Shown: positions 25,986-37,948, counted from the stretch's first letter. The stretch is DNA of 64,000 nt from Wuchereria bancrofti (GCA_005281725.1 SSBO01000001.1:10975776-11039775), one strand, 5' to 3'. Program-made: numbers and translations. Notes: generated by a model not told the origin, from the sequence alone.

Positions 25986-28188
25986 TAATTTTTGTAGTTC
26001 GCATATTTTTTCATTGCCTTATCATTTAGCAATAAATTTTTTTTTTGTTTCTTGTTTCATTTCATTTCATAATATTTGCTGGAAATCATAAATAAATGAT
26101 TTTTTAAGTGGGAAAATAAAAAGTTATCCGTTTGCTTCTTTTTGTAAAGTTGGGTGAAGAAAAAGTTGGCTAGAAATTGCAATCTAGCATTTCGAAAAAT
26201 TGTCAAATATCAAGAATATGGCATTGCAAATGAGACTGGTGACAATAATACATCACTTTAGAGTTTTTTTTTTTTTTTTTAATTTATTTTGCGTATCGGA
26301 TTTCTGCTTCCATCTTACAAATGACAGAAGTAGTAGAGATATTACATCGAGAATCGGTCAAAGGCTTTGTGTTTCTTATCAAATTTTATCATTTGATAAT
26401 TATAGTTACAGCATTGTAGAGATAATCTTAAACTGATTTAGTTCAAATTACTTTACTTTAAATTTAAAGTACTTTATCTTATTGTTAGTAAAGGAATTCA
26501 GCATGCAATAATTTGATTCGTTCTCTTTATAATCAATAAAAAAACGACAAATAATATGAGAAGAAAATGTTCGAAATGATAATACTATTATATTCCATAA
26601 GGAATTGTAAAAAAAAAAAAAAAATTGGCAGAAAAAAAAAAGAAAAAGGGGGTGGATAGTAGTTGAGACATTGATTGATGATAAGTAATAATTTTAGTGC
26701 CATTTCAACTATTTCCATAAAAGCTTTGGTATTTTCTATCAGTCTCTTTTATTACAAAGGATTCAAACAAAACAAATGATTTATACTGCCTGATCTTGTG
26801 CCATCTTCTGGCAATTTTATCTTAAATAAAATTTTCAAGTGTTTTTTTTTTTTCGAATATAAGAATTGATTGATTGTTCTAAACCTTTATTTTTCCTTCA
26901 GTGCAATTTTTTTTTTTTTTTTTGGAATAATGTTTCTATTGTTGAAATAAAGGTATTCGTTCTGTATTTTTGCTTTTTTTTTTTTGAAGTAATTCCGATT
27001 TTGTGATTTATGATCGATAACATTAGTTGATCTTCTGAAAATGTTTTTTACCTAACAACTAATTCCTACATTATGTTTATTATAAAATTTTCAAATCACT
27101 TTTTGAAAATTTATGCCATGAATAGTTTAGATAATATTTTGGGAGGAATTTTTTGTAAATTATAAAATTAAGATCTTTCTAGATAGATTTGAAATAATAC
27201 ACTTGAAGTCGTCAAAATTTTAATCAAGTTTCAAATAGACTAGCACTCAATTTTAAGCTGATAAAATGTTTCAATTCAATTGATTTGTAGTAATTTGTGA
27301 AAAAATTCTGAAATAATCAATGAGTAATAAACAATCAAATACATAGTTCTGATCAGTATGCAACTAATACTCTTAAAAATTTAACATTTTAAACTGTATG
27401 CAAGATTCTATCAAAAAATTTTCCGTAAAGAAAAAGAAAATGTATTGATTTGATCAGGTATTATATGCTCAGCCAAGATAATTGCTCAATATTTATCTCT
27501 GTGCAACAAATTAATGATTATTTGTAAAATTGCATCAGTTAATATTTCATTAATTAACCTGCCTCAGGTAACAAAGATATAAGCTGTAAAATCTTGCTGC
27601 AATTGCATGCAATCTGGATAATTCAGTTTATTCATCATGAGATGTTACACTTTCATAAAACAATTTTAAATGAAATAATTTAATTACATCATGATATAGA
27701 TAAAGAGATAAGATAAGGTAAGATAAGATAATGTTAAAGTGCAACTGATATTATCTCAAAAGTTTTAAACATGCCAAATTGTTGTTATCTTTGATGTATA
27801 ACAATTAGTTATTATTAAAGAGATAAGCTGATTTTAGGAAGTTAATACAAGCATAAATAATAATTTTCTGATAATCTTTCATGATTATAAAAAATATTTG
27901 GAGATTACTCGATCACTAATCTAATCAATAAATCATATCACTGATTCGATCACTTTCGATCAATCAATAAATTATATTATTGGTTCGATTACTCTATCAA
28001 TTATTATTGTGCAATTTAGATGCATAAATTACTTTACTTTGCAAATGAATATTTATCCAATAAACTCTATGAATTTAATACATTTGTTAATAATAAATAT
28101 TATTTCAATGAAATATTAAAGTACTACAATGGTTGTGAAATTTGTCAAATATCTCAGATTGATTTCGTTTAAAATTAAAAATTCATTT
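25986..28188. other. Gene-poor intergenic region
   Basis: After the ATPSCKMT 3' UTR no gene could be supported. The region contains long T-runs, a GATA-rich stretch at 27696-27733 and an imperfect two-copy repeat of about 55 bp (GATTCGATCAC/TCAATCAATAAAT type) at about 27905-27995. Confidence 0.5.
27696..27733 (+). repeat. GATAA-rich microsatellite / cluster of GATA sites
   Basis: AGATAAAGAGATAAGATAAGG and following bases hold about five AGATAA motifs, which match the WGATAR consensus of GATA factors such as the nematode ELT proteins. It could equally be a simple repeat. Confidence 0.5.
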
Positions 28189-28499
28189 NNNNNNNNNNNN
28201 NNNNNNNNNNNNNNNNNNNNNNNNNNNNNNNNNNNNNNNNNNNNNNNNNNNNNNNNNNNNNNNNNNNNNNNNNNNNNNNNNNNNNNNNNNNNNNNNNNNN
28301 NNNNNNNNNNNNNNNNNNNNNNNNNNNNNNNNNNNNNNNNNNNNNNNNNNNNNNNNNNNNNNNNNNNNNNNNNNNNNNNNNNNNNNNNNNNNNNNNNNNN
28401 NNNNNNNNNNNNNNNNNNNNNNNNNNNNNNNNNNNNNNNNNNNNNNNNNNNNNNNNNNNNNNNNNNNNNNNNNNNNNNNNNNNNNNNNNNNNNNNNNNN
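28189..28499. other. Assembly gap, 311 Ns
   Basis: The run of N is continuous. The flanks are very AT-rich (TTATTATTATTTATTATTG on the right), so the gap probably hides low-complexity sequence. Its length may be an estimate. Confidence 0.99.
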
Positions 28500-29575
28500 A
28501 TTATTATTATTTATTATTGTTATTATTACAATATTATATTATACTATATTAATATTGTATTATATTATACTATGATATTATACTGCACTAATTGTTTTAT
28601 TATATATTATATTCATTATGAACATTTTATACTTTATAATTTACAGCTTTATTTATGATTATATAAACAGGTAGTTTTTTTTTTTTTAAACTATAGAGCA
28701 ACAAATTTAACTTTCAAATAAACTACTTTTCTTATCTGTTAATTTTATTCATTTATATTTACTGTTATCTGTTATCAGTTCCACTCACTGATTATCACTT
28801 GTAATGCAAAAGAAAGCAGAGAGCAAAATTTATCACAACAATGCGCAAAGTGCAACGATGAAAATATCCAACAATTCCACATCACTTTAATATTTTCTGC
28901 TAATCTATTATCTTCCTCTCTTCCTCCTCTTTCTTCTTTCTATTTTCATTTTCACTCAGAAAATTCGGCAAATGTTATGAAAACCTTATCTCAACTGATA
29001 ACGCTTTCATAAAAGCCTTTTTCATCTTTTTGCTTATTACTAAATAATTATCCACCAATTTACAGCAATGTTTCTTATCAATCCTTATCTTTATCATTAT
29101 TATAGCCTTATCATTATTAGCATCGTTTTTGTCAATAATTTTCTTCTTTACTCATAAATGTGAAAAGATAAGCAATTGATATCAAAAACTCTTTCTCTTT
29201 CTGTACTTTTTACAACTTTTAACTTGTGTGATATGATAAAATCAGTGATTAAGTAGTACTAATTTAGACATATTTGTAGATTATTTATTCAATTAACTAC
29301 AACTAACAATTAGAGTTGAATTAATTATAATTAATTGAGATTATTAATGAAATTATAACTTATTTAAGTATTTCTTAGTATCACTTCACTAATTGATATA
29401 GCATTTAAGTAATGCGAAATGATACAAAGACAGAGAAAAAGCATATATTAAACATAATAATTTTATATTAGCAAGTTTTTATATAACCTAAAAATTACAT
29501 TTAATCCTTTTCCAAATAAAATTATTTAATTAAATTAACAATTTGTACTAATTTAACTATAAAAGTAAGCAAAGA
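28500..29575. other. Intergenic region without a supported gene
   Basis: Starts with a TAT/ATT-rich tract beside the gap. No domain, splice chain or RNA gene was seen. Its right end is the 3' side of the Ly6 gene. Confidence 0.5.
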
Positions 29576-30810
29576 TTAATAAGGAAAAGTAATATTATTA
29601 TTACGATTGTAAACTTTTTCGCCTACTAATGGTTTAATCCATGAAGTATACTGTTGTTTCATTAATTCCATATAGTAACGAACGGAATAATTTCCGTTGC
29701 AAAAATCTTCGGTGCAACATTCATCGCATCGTACCATATCTGTCCCATAACCATCTGATTCACATGGTTCACGACAAATGTCACCACAAGCTCGTGTCAC
29801 AGCACTGAATGCTTCCAATGATGTCTCCACAGTTGTCTAAAATTATTTCTAAAATTTTTGCTAATAATTCTTTTCATGTAATTTCATTTTATTGCATTTT
29901 TATTTTCATTTTATTACATTTTTCAAAACGTAAATTAATTTTATTATACGTGTAAGTATTATTCAATATAAATTTACTTTATCATACGTGTAAGTATCAT
30001 CCAATATAAATTTACTTTATCATACGTGTAAATATCATCCAATATAAATTTACTTTATCAGACGTATAAGTATCATTCAATATAAATTTACTTTATCATA
30101 CGTGTAAGTATAATCCAATATAAATTTACTTTATCAGACGTATAAGTATCATCCAATATAAATTTACTTTATCAGACGTATAAGTATCATTCAATATAAA
30201 TTTACTTTGTCATACGTGTAAGTATGATCTAATACTTTATCTATCGAATAAGTAATATATGAATTTCATTTTATCTATAAATTTGTCATCATTATGATTT
30301 GCTAATTAATATTACTGATTAATTTAAATCTCAAATTATGATAACATAATTTATAAGAATACTTTTTTTTTTCTAAAAAATTTCTAAAGAAAAATTTTAT
30401 CTCTGTATAATATCAATAAAAGTAATTTTTCTCAATTAGATTATAATATCATAGAGAATTCTAGTTAATTGAAAATTTGTTAGTATAAAGAAAAAAAAGG
30501 AATTAAAAAAAAAATTTAACTATATAATGTATGTATATATTAAAGAGAAAAATAAATTTAAACAAAAATAAAAAAAAAATAACAAAAAAAAAATAAACAA
30601 ATCATTTACTATGCAAAGTTTTTCCCATGGTGCGCAAATTCGTGTCGTTAAATCGCGATCAATTTTAATTAATGATTCATTAGCGCAAAAAAAATCATCA
30701 GTTTCAGGTGTTAATTCAAGCATTGAATAAGAACACGAATAACACTTTAAAGCATTTATAATGCTTGAAGAAAAAATTGCTAATAGCAATAAATGATGAT
30801 AAGTTATCAT
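29576..30810 (-). CDS. Secreted Ly6/uPAR three-finger domain protein (ODR-2/HOT-like)
   Basis: Two exons, 30810-30610 and 29836-29576, join in phase 0 and give 153 residues. A signal peptide is visible at about residues 1-20 (hydrophobic HHLLLLAIFSSSIINA). The mature part begins LKCYSCSYS, the typical LxCYxC start of Ly6 domains, and contains CGDICREPC and the closing CDECCTEDFCNGN, matching the CCxxDxCN signature. Nematode ODR-2/HOT proteins have a similar layout, but assignment to that group is inference. The C-terminal 33 residues are polar and aromatic without a hydrophobic GPI-attachment tail, so the protein is probably secreted rather than lipid-anchored, unless a further 3' exon exists. 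The single intron carries a tandem array. Confidence 0.85.
29930..30228. repeat. 38-bp tandem repeat, about 7-8 copies, in Ly6 intron
   Basis: The unit TAAGTATCATCCAATATA followed by AATTTACTTTATCATACGTG repeats head to tail with small changes (CATACGTG or CAGACGTA, ATCC or ATTC), entirely within the intron of the Ly6-type gene. Confidence 0.9.
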
Positions 30811-31320
30811 TGAAAAAAAATGTATAATAAATTAAATGATAATAGATAAAAACAAATCTATTATCATTTAACAATTATCTTTTGCTTATCAAATTTAATT
30901 GTAACGAATATTTCGTAAGACTTTTTTGAATTGGATTGAATTGAATTAAAATAGACGAATAAAAGGCCTAGTTCCTGTTGCAGGCAAAAATTAAAAAAGC
31001 AAAAGCAAAAGAAAAAAAGAAAGAAACCCATTAAATAAAATTGCTTACTTTAAGCATTTCTTTGCATCATCAATTTTAGTCCAATTTTCTTTATTGTTCA
31101 ATTTCATCGTTTCCAATATTTTTCCATCCTTTTCTTATTTTCAATAATATATCAATCGTTTGGTTATTTAGACAACATAGCAACCATAAAAAAGTATTTT
31201 ATTCTAGCTACTATATATACCTTTTTAGCCTATTATTTTATTTTGGTGTATTTACCTAGCAAAAAAAAAAAAAAGAAAAGAAAAAAAAATTTTTTTTGCT
31301 GCTACTATCATCTTGAAACG
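30811..31320. other. Divergent intergenic region, Ly6 gene and phosphatase gene
   Basis: About 0.5 kb separates the two divergent start codons, so it should hold both promoters. No specific site could be assigned. Confidence 0.5.
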
Positions 31321-33279
31321 ATGACAACTTCTAAAGTGATTTCTCAGGATTCTTCAATGATATCAAAAATTCGACCATTTCTTTATTTAAGTGGTTTAGC
31401 ACCACTTACGCCAACATCACTTAGACCGTAAGCGGAATTTTTTTTTTTTTCTTATAGTTTATAATAATACAATAAATTGTAATTAGTAATACTATGATAA
31501 TATTAAATTAAAAAAAAAAGTTCATTACAATTATGCATAATTAAGGCATGAAGTTTTATTCAAATTAAATGTATAATAATATTTGTATTATTGAAAATTA
31601 GCAATGATTTAAATTTAGATTTACCTGTGACCGTAAACGTATTTTTTTATTTCTTTTTATAACTTATAATAATACAATAAATCATAATTAGTAATACTAT
31701 GATAGTAATAAATTAAAAAAAAATTCATTACAATTATGCGTAATTAATGTATGAGATTTCATTCAAATTAAATACATAATAAAATATTTTTTTTAAATAA
31801 AAATAAATATTTAAAATATATAATAATCTTCTTATGGCCTATAATAATACAATAAACATAATTAGTAATACTATGATAATATTAAAATACTACGATAATA
31901 TTGAAAATTAGCAATGAAAATTTACCTGTAACCGTAAGCGTATTTTTTTATTTCTTCTTACGGTTTATAATAATACAATAAATTATAAATTAACAATACT
32001 ATGATAATATTAAATTAAGCGAAATTCATTACAATTATGCATAATGGAATTTTATTCAAATTAAATATATAATAATATTTGTATTATTAAAAATTAGCAA
32101 TGAAAATTTAAATTTAGATTTACCTGTGTTATCAATTGTGTAGCAGGTTTACGACAAATTTTACCATCGCATCTTTCTGTACTTCATATACCAATTGAAG
32201 ATGATGAAGGAACAGATTTAAGTCCATATTGGCATATTGTATTTCGTAAAATTGATGATCAAAAAAAAAATGGTGGCAAAGTGCTTATCTTTTGTGGTAT
32301 GGGTATCTCCAGGTATGTAATTTTTTATCAAATAAATTTTCATAAATTTATAAAAACAAATTGAAATAAAAATAAAAATTCGTTTCCTTCCTTTTTTTTT
32401 TTCTGTTTTGAATTTTGTAAATTAAAAAATTTTCGTAGATTTTTTAATTTCTCCTAAAATTTGATTTCTATTTAAATAGTAATTATTATAGTAATAAATT
32501 ATAGTAGTAATTAATTTACATATAGGTCAGCAACTTTTGTTGTTGCATATTTGATGTGTGTGGAAAAGATGACATTACGAGATGCTTATAAAGAAGTACA
32601 AAATATACGAAATATTATTTGTCCAAATGTTGGTTTCTTCAAACAAATGATCGAATTAGAGGAAAAGGTAATTTTTTTCTTTCTTTTTTTGAAATTACAA
32701 AATTGAAATTTTACAAAATAAAGCAGAGAGTAATGATTTTTAAATTATTAGTAACAATACTGACTGATACTGATCAATTATTGAAAAATGATAAAAGTGT
32801 ACCTACAAAATACTTAAAATAAATGAGTAATGAATTTAGTGCAAAAGCCGCCACTATTCTACTATTATCGTAATCTGTAACGAATTGACACTTTTTTTTT
32901 GTGATATTTCAAATAATTATCAATAACAAATAGCGCCATTCCATTGTTAACTAATAACAGAAGACACTTATCAGTAGAATTACAGTATTAATTAATATAA
33001 TTCGAAAATATTTTTTTTAGAAATATTCTTCATTATTAATAATTAATTTAAAATTTATAATTATAAAAAGTGATCATTGTGATTTTGTTTATAAAATTGC
33101 AAAAAAAATAAAAAAATCAAATTTCAATTTAAAATTTTAATTTTCATTTATTATTTTAGCTTTACAATCAAACTACGGTAAAAATTATCACACCGATAAA
33201 TGGTGTCGAAGTACCGGATGTTGTATGGAATGAATTGTATGATGAAATGATGGATGACATTAATAAGAATGGTTCCTGA
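31321..33279 (+). CDS. Atypical dual-specificity protein phosphatase (DUSP14/18-like)
   Basis: Four exons, 31321-31427, 32118-32312, 32526-32667 and 33160-33279, join in phase to 187 residues. The start ISKIRPFLYLSGLAPLTP is the usual opening of small DUSPs and is followed by FTCVIN across the first splice. The loop IPIEDDEGTDLSPYW provides the candidate general-acid aspartate. The catalytic P-loop reads FCGMGISRSAT, with nucleophile Cys95 and Arg101 (C-x5-R). The residue before the cysteine, usually His, is Phe. RDAYKEVQNIRNIICPNVGFFKQMIELE matches the C-terminal half of the domain. The ATG at 31321 is preferred over the one in frame at 31243, which would add a poly-Lys stretch. An alternative donor at 33272 might link to downstream exon-like segments. 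The first intron is a tandem expansion (separate entry). Confidence 0.9.
31425..32128 (+). repeat. Tandem triplication of a DUSP intron including both splice junctions
   Basis: Three units, about 31425-31629, 31630-31930 and 31931-32128, each begin ACCGTAA(G/A)CG, which contains the last 3 bases of exon 1 plus the donor, and end in ATTTACCTGT(G/A), which includes the first bases of exon 2. In between they share CTTATAATAATACAATAAA, TAGTAATACTATGATA and CATTACAATTATGC. The middle unit holds an additional partial copy from about 31840. At the first internal junction, AG, the 14 bases 31619-31632 and GTAAAC look like a complete microexon. Confidence 0.85.
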
Positions 33280-33477
33280 TAAGCTATTAATTTTGATTGC
33301 ATTTAATTATTTATTAATTATTCATTAATTATTTATAAATATAATTAATCAGTACAATTTTACTAATTATTACTATGTATATTACATTGCTATAAAATTT
33401 TGAATTTCATACTTTAATGCTTGTACGATTTGCTTTTTTCCGCTACTTCCACTTTTTTTTTTTTTCTAATTTCAAAG

Positions 33478-34024
33478 GACGTCGTTATATTATCAATAAT
33501 ACTTCGAAAGAAATTCTAATCAAAAATGGATTAAATTCATCAAAATGGAATAAATTGTTAACTAAAATGTAAGTTTTCCTCTTTGTTTTGAAAAAAAAAA
33601 ATATTTTTTTTTTGTTTTTCTAAATGCTAAATTAAAATAGCAAATGCGCTTTAGAATTTTATTAATTTCATTTATGCATTGCAGAAAATAAAAATATTGG
33701 AAAAGTTTAAATTAATCATCGTTTAGATCAAATTTATAATTGATTAGAAGTTTGTTGCAATTTGTATAACAAATTTATAGTTTGTTTGTTTGTTTGTTTG
33801 TTTGTTTGTTTGTTTGTTTGTTTGTTGATGAATGTAACTGAAAGATTATTGTTAGTATAAAACATAAATATCTAAAATATTTTTAAAGATTATTACATTT
33901 TTATTTTTGAAATTGTAGAAAATGGATATCTTTAATGGATGTTTGGAAGAAAAAATTTTTCCGGCAATTGATTCTCTCGGGTATTCTTGTTTCCGGTATT
34001 GAACATCGAACCAAAAATGCATAA
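33478..34024 (+). CDS. Two exon-like segments of an unassigned gene or alternative phosphatase tail
   Basis: 33478-33568 is preceded by TTTCAAAG and followed by GTAAGT. 33919-34024 is preceded by AATTGTAG and ends in TAA. They join in phase to about 65 codons reading RRYIINNTSKEILIKNG, then NKLLTKIKWISLMDVWKKK and ending EHRTKNA. The first segment needs one base from an upstream exon. A GT donor at 33272 inside the last phosphatase exon would supply it in phase, giving a longer phosphatase C-terminus, but that donor (GTTCCT) is weak. No start codon was found for an independent gene. No homology is recognised. Confidence 0.4.
33780..33826. repeat. GTTT microsatellite
   Basis: About eleven TTTG units in a row, lying between the two exon-like segments. 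Confidence 0.95.
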
Positions 34025-34387
34025 TAAATGTGTTTACATAAACTGAATTATTCTGAAATGACACTTTTCTTTTGGGATCTGTCATTTGTCAATCTGTTTT
34101 AGTCTAACAAACATTTTCTCCCACTTATTTTTTTTTGCTTTTTTTTGAGTAAAATTGCCTAAAATACTTTAATTCTTGTCTTTCCTATTTTGTTTACTTG
34201 AAAAATTTATCAAATTTTCATATTTTTAATTCAGAATTGAATATTTTCACTATTTTACTTTATACATATATGCACTTTTTTTTTTCGAAGTAAGTAAAGA
34301 AATAATAAAGAAAATTCATTTTTTTTTTTTGAAATATTTATAATTATCTTTACTAATAAGCTTTCTTCTTACTTTTTTTTATTTTAT

Positions 34388-37300
34388 TCAATATTTTTCA
34401 TAATTATTACAAATTTTTATAATTTCATCGGTGAATGAATGAAAATGAAGTAGAAGACCTGAATGTGTTGACATGAAATTGGAATTAATTGTCCCATTAA
34501 ATGGACATTTGCGCTGCTTGTTATAACCATTACAGCATCGTTGTCTGTTTCAGGAAAAGAAAAAAAAAAGTAAAGTAAAACTTAAAAAAAGGAAAAAAGT
34601 AAAAAGTAAAGTAAAAAAAAGTAAAGTAATTATCATGGATAATAAAATTATTTTTTTAAAAAAAATATATTATATAAAAGAGGAAAAAAATTATTACTGA
34701 AAGAATATTTCATTAAGTAATATAAAGTGTAAAAATGAAAGTAAAAGTAAACTTTTCTAACCAAATTGTGTTAAGTAAGTTACAAATTAAAATTAAATTC
34801 AACTTCAACTTATGCATTTAATATTATACAACAAATTTTATAAATTTTAAACTTAAAATTAAAATTTATTAATTAAAATGATCAAATTTATCACTACCTA
34901 TAATAGAAGAAAGCGCTAAATTCCTGCATTTTTACTGGATGAATGACAATAATATGCGATTGACAAATGTCATTTACAGGTAACCAAGGTTGTATTCCAG
35001 GAATATTTCGAAGTTTTAATTCAGCTGCCTCAAAATTTTTTTAGTTTGTAGGAGAAAAAAGAAAAGATTAATAAATTTAACAACAACAATTAGAAATGAT
35101 AATAACTTACCTGAGCAATTGGTCCGGTAAGAACATCAAAAATTCGAAATCCGGTAATATAATGAATACCAAGTTCTGGTATAACATTTGAAATTTTTTT
35201 GCATGCCTATCAAATTTCACCCATTAATTTTATTATTTTAATAAATTTCTTATAAGATAACAAAAAGTAGATAAATAAATAAATCAAAAATCAATAAATA
35301 ATATTAATAATTTTTTTTTTTACTTTACCTGAACATTTTCAATAATCATTGTTCCACTACAATAAACCGGAAGTATATCACCAGGCCATTGCCATTTATT
35401 CACGTAATAACGATTAAAATTATCACGTATAATAGGTTGTTTTGAAAGTATCTTTAAAATAATAACATATTAATTAAACTAATTAAAAATAAATAAATGA
35501 ATAAAATTATTTTATTCATATTATTTTATAAAAAATACAATTAGTAATAAATTAAACTAATTAAAAATAAATAAATGAATAAAATTATTTTATTCATATT
35601 ATTTTATAAGAAATACAATTAATAATAAATTAAACTAATTAAAAGAAAAAAAAAATTTACCGTGCATCCTAAATATCCATCAAATGTATTACTCTTATTA
35701 TTGAGTAATTTTTTAAAATTTTTACCAAATAAAATAGCATCTGAATCAATGCTAGCCATTAATGAAATATGTGAACATTGTGAACTGTGATAGTAATTAT
35801 TACTCCACCATTTTAACAATAAATTTTCCCATCTAAAATTTTTTTTTCTAATATAAATAAAAAATGTGTAAGAATAATATTTTGTAAACAATTTATTTAT
35901 TGTTTTTTCTTTAATTATTGTTTTTTTTATTATTGTTTTTTCATTTTTTTATTGTTTTTTAATGATTGTTATTGATTTTTTAATTTTTTATTGTTTTTAT
36001 TATTCTTTTTTTAAAAATTAAACATTATTGTTTCTTTTTTTTAAATTTTATTGCTTTATTATAGTTTTTTTAAAGATTAAACATTATTGTTTGTTTTTTT
36101 AAATTTTTTTAAAGTTTATAAATTAAATATTATTGTTGCATATATTATATTTTCTTAATGATTAAATAATATTCACAGAAATGTAATTTGTAAATAAAAT
36201 GCATTTAATTTGAATTGGATGAAAAAATAAAAGAAATGATAAAATTATTGCTAATTAATTACTAATACTTAATAGTTGAAAAAATTTTTGTATAATAACA
36301 ATAATAATAAAATATAGAATTGTGCTATTTTTCTCAATTGCTTATTTAACTCATTATTTATCAATTTAATTGATTAATTAAGCTATTTTTAAAGATAATT
36401 AATTTAATTCATTCAAAAAAGAAAAATAATATTTTTGAAATTTATACAAACATAACAACAACCAATACCTATCAACAAAATTTGCTAGTAAAATATCATG
36501 AAATTGCGTGTTTTCCTCAAAAATTGCATCGGTATTATTCATCTGATTTAATTCTGCTTCATTTCTAATTCCAATTGAGAAAACTATCTGAAATAATTTT
36601 AAAACTTTTCAAAATTAACTTAAATTCAAGCGAAAAAATGTTCAAATATTCTTATCATATTAATGATTTAATTTTAAAAAGGTTAAAATTTTCCTTTCAT
36701 ATTGATGATTTGATTCTAAAAAATAAGTTAAAATATTCTTATCATATTAATGATTTAATTTTAAAAAAAATTAAAATACTCTTATCATATTAATGATTTA
36801 ATTTTAAAAAGGTTAAAATTTTCCTTTCATATTGATGATTTAATTTTAAAAAAAAAGTTAAAATATGTTTTTTACATTTAACTTTTATTTTGGAATTTTC
36901 CTCTTGATTTTTGCTCATTACTCGTAATCATTTATCATTGAAATAACAATAACATATGTAATCTTTCTTATTCAAAAAAAAAAAATTTATTCATTTGACA
37001 AATTTATGAAAAAAAAAAAAAATGTTGACAGAAAAAAAAGTTGCATACCTCAATTCCATTATTTTTAGCTTCAATTGCCCAGGTATTTCTAATTAAATTT
37101 CTAATTAATAAACCATTCTCGTCCGGTGTTATTGCAATGTAAACAAGTATTGTTGCATGTTCTTTTTCTGAAATTAAATTTTTTTTTTCTTTGTTTTTAT
37201 TATTTTCCTCTTGAAATAATCAAATTAATCAGAATTTTTTTTTTCTTTAATTCTTTTGATAATATATTTATTTAATTCCTGTGATAAATTATAGTGACCA

Positions 37301-37948
37301 AAAATAGTATTCCTAAAATTCTACAAATTTAATCATTCTATTGGAAAAAAAAGATGAAACTGTCAAAAAATATCAGAAATGAATTTAGAAAAATTTTTAA
37401 TTTGCATAAATGACTCATCTCACTAATATTTTATCTTAAAGAAGAATTTAACATCATATTAAAATAATTCAAAATTTTTTTATAAAAAGAAAAAAAAATC
37501 ATTTTGCAAAATAATTTACTTTAATATTTGTTAATAAAAAATATAATAATGCAAAAAGTAAATTTACTTTTTTATTAAATTTTTAAATAATTTATTTAGA
37601 ATTACTTCAATTTGATTAAAAAATAGTTTTTTCTTTTTTTTTTTTTTGTTTATAGCACATACTTGTACATACCGATGGTTCGATCAAATACCAAAATGGT
37701 TGAAAAATCATTTCGTATTGATTAATTTTATGCCATACATAACGAAATTCTAATCCTTTCACAAATTCTGATTGTGATGATTGTTGAAAAGTTGAATTTA
37801 ACATTGAAATTTCATGTTTTATGGAAAAATTGCATGATTTTTTATGATGATGATAAATCCAGAAACGAGGAATGATAATGATTATCATTATAGACCAAAT
37901 TCCAATTAATTTTCCTCTTATCAATTTTGTATAAGAGAATCTTCTCAT
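34388..37948 (-). CDS. GT31-family glycosyltransferase (beta-1,3-galactosyltransferase-like), Golgi type II
   Basis: Eight exons, 37948-37663, 37167-37049, 36587-36469, 35832-35661, 35451-35329, 35206-35111, 35028-34898 and 34544-34388, join in phase to 400 residues. A single N-terminal membrane anchor (LIGIWSIMIIIIIP, about residues 14-30) after a basic start is typical of Golgi type II transferases. Family hallmarks are ILVYIAITPDENGLLIRNLIRNTW (the RxxIRxTW region), NFVDRWENLLLKWW, IDSDAILF with a DxD motif at residues 204-206 (usually DDD), YVNKWQWPGDILPVYCSGT and the divergent IFDVLTGPIAQ in place of EDVxxTG. Exon 8 adds a Cys-rich stretch (QRCCNGYNKQRKCPFNGT). If intron 7 were retained, a stop at 34894-34896 would end the protein after FYYR. 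Acceptor and substrate cannot be told. Confidence 0.85.
35462..35645. repeat. Two-copy direct repeat, about 82 bp, in GT31 intron
   Basis: The segment TAAACTAATTAAAAATAAAT through TATTTTATAA(G/A)AAATACAATTA occurs twice in succession between exons 4 and 5 of the glycosyltransferase. Confidence 0.8.
36638..36865. repeat. About 42-bp tandem repeat, five copies, in GT31 intron
   Basis: The unit is TTAAAATATTCTTATCATAT followed by TAATGATTTAATTTTAAAAAGG. Some copies read TTTCCTTTCATATTGATG. It lies between exons 2 and 3 of the glycosyltransferase and produces a spurious repeated open frame. Confidence 0.9.

Larger units (their letters stand above)
33280..34387. other. Region between convergent phosphatase and glycosyltransferase genes
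   Basis: Mostly AT-rich non-coding sequence with a GTTT microsatellite. Two phase-compatible exon-like segments on the plus strand (33478-33568 and 33919-34024) are listed separately. Confidence 0.5.

Noticed and set aside
28129..28575. Open frame spanning the N gap
   Set aside because: An artefact of unspecified bases.
28805..28891. Short plus open frame starting MQKKAESK (28 codons)
   Set aside because: Too short, no splice or domain support.
36575..36793. 72-codon plus open frame with repeated SYHINDLILK units
   Set aside because: Produced entirely by the 42-bp intronic tandem repeat of the glycosyltransferase gene.
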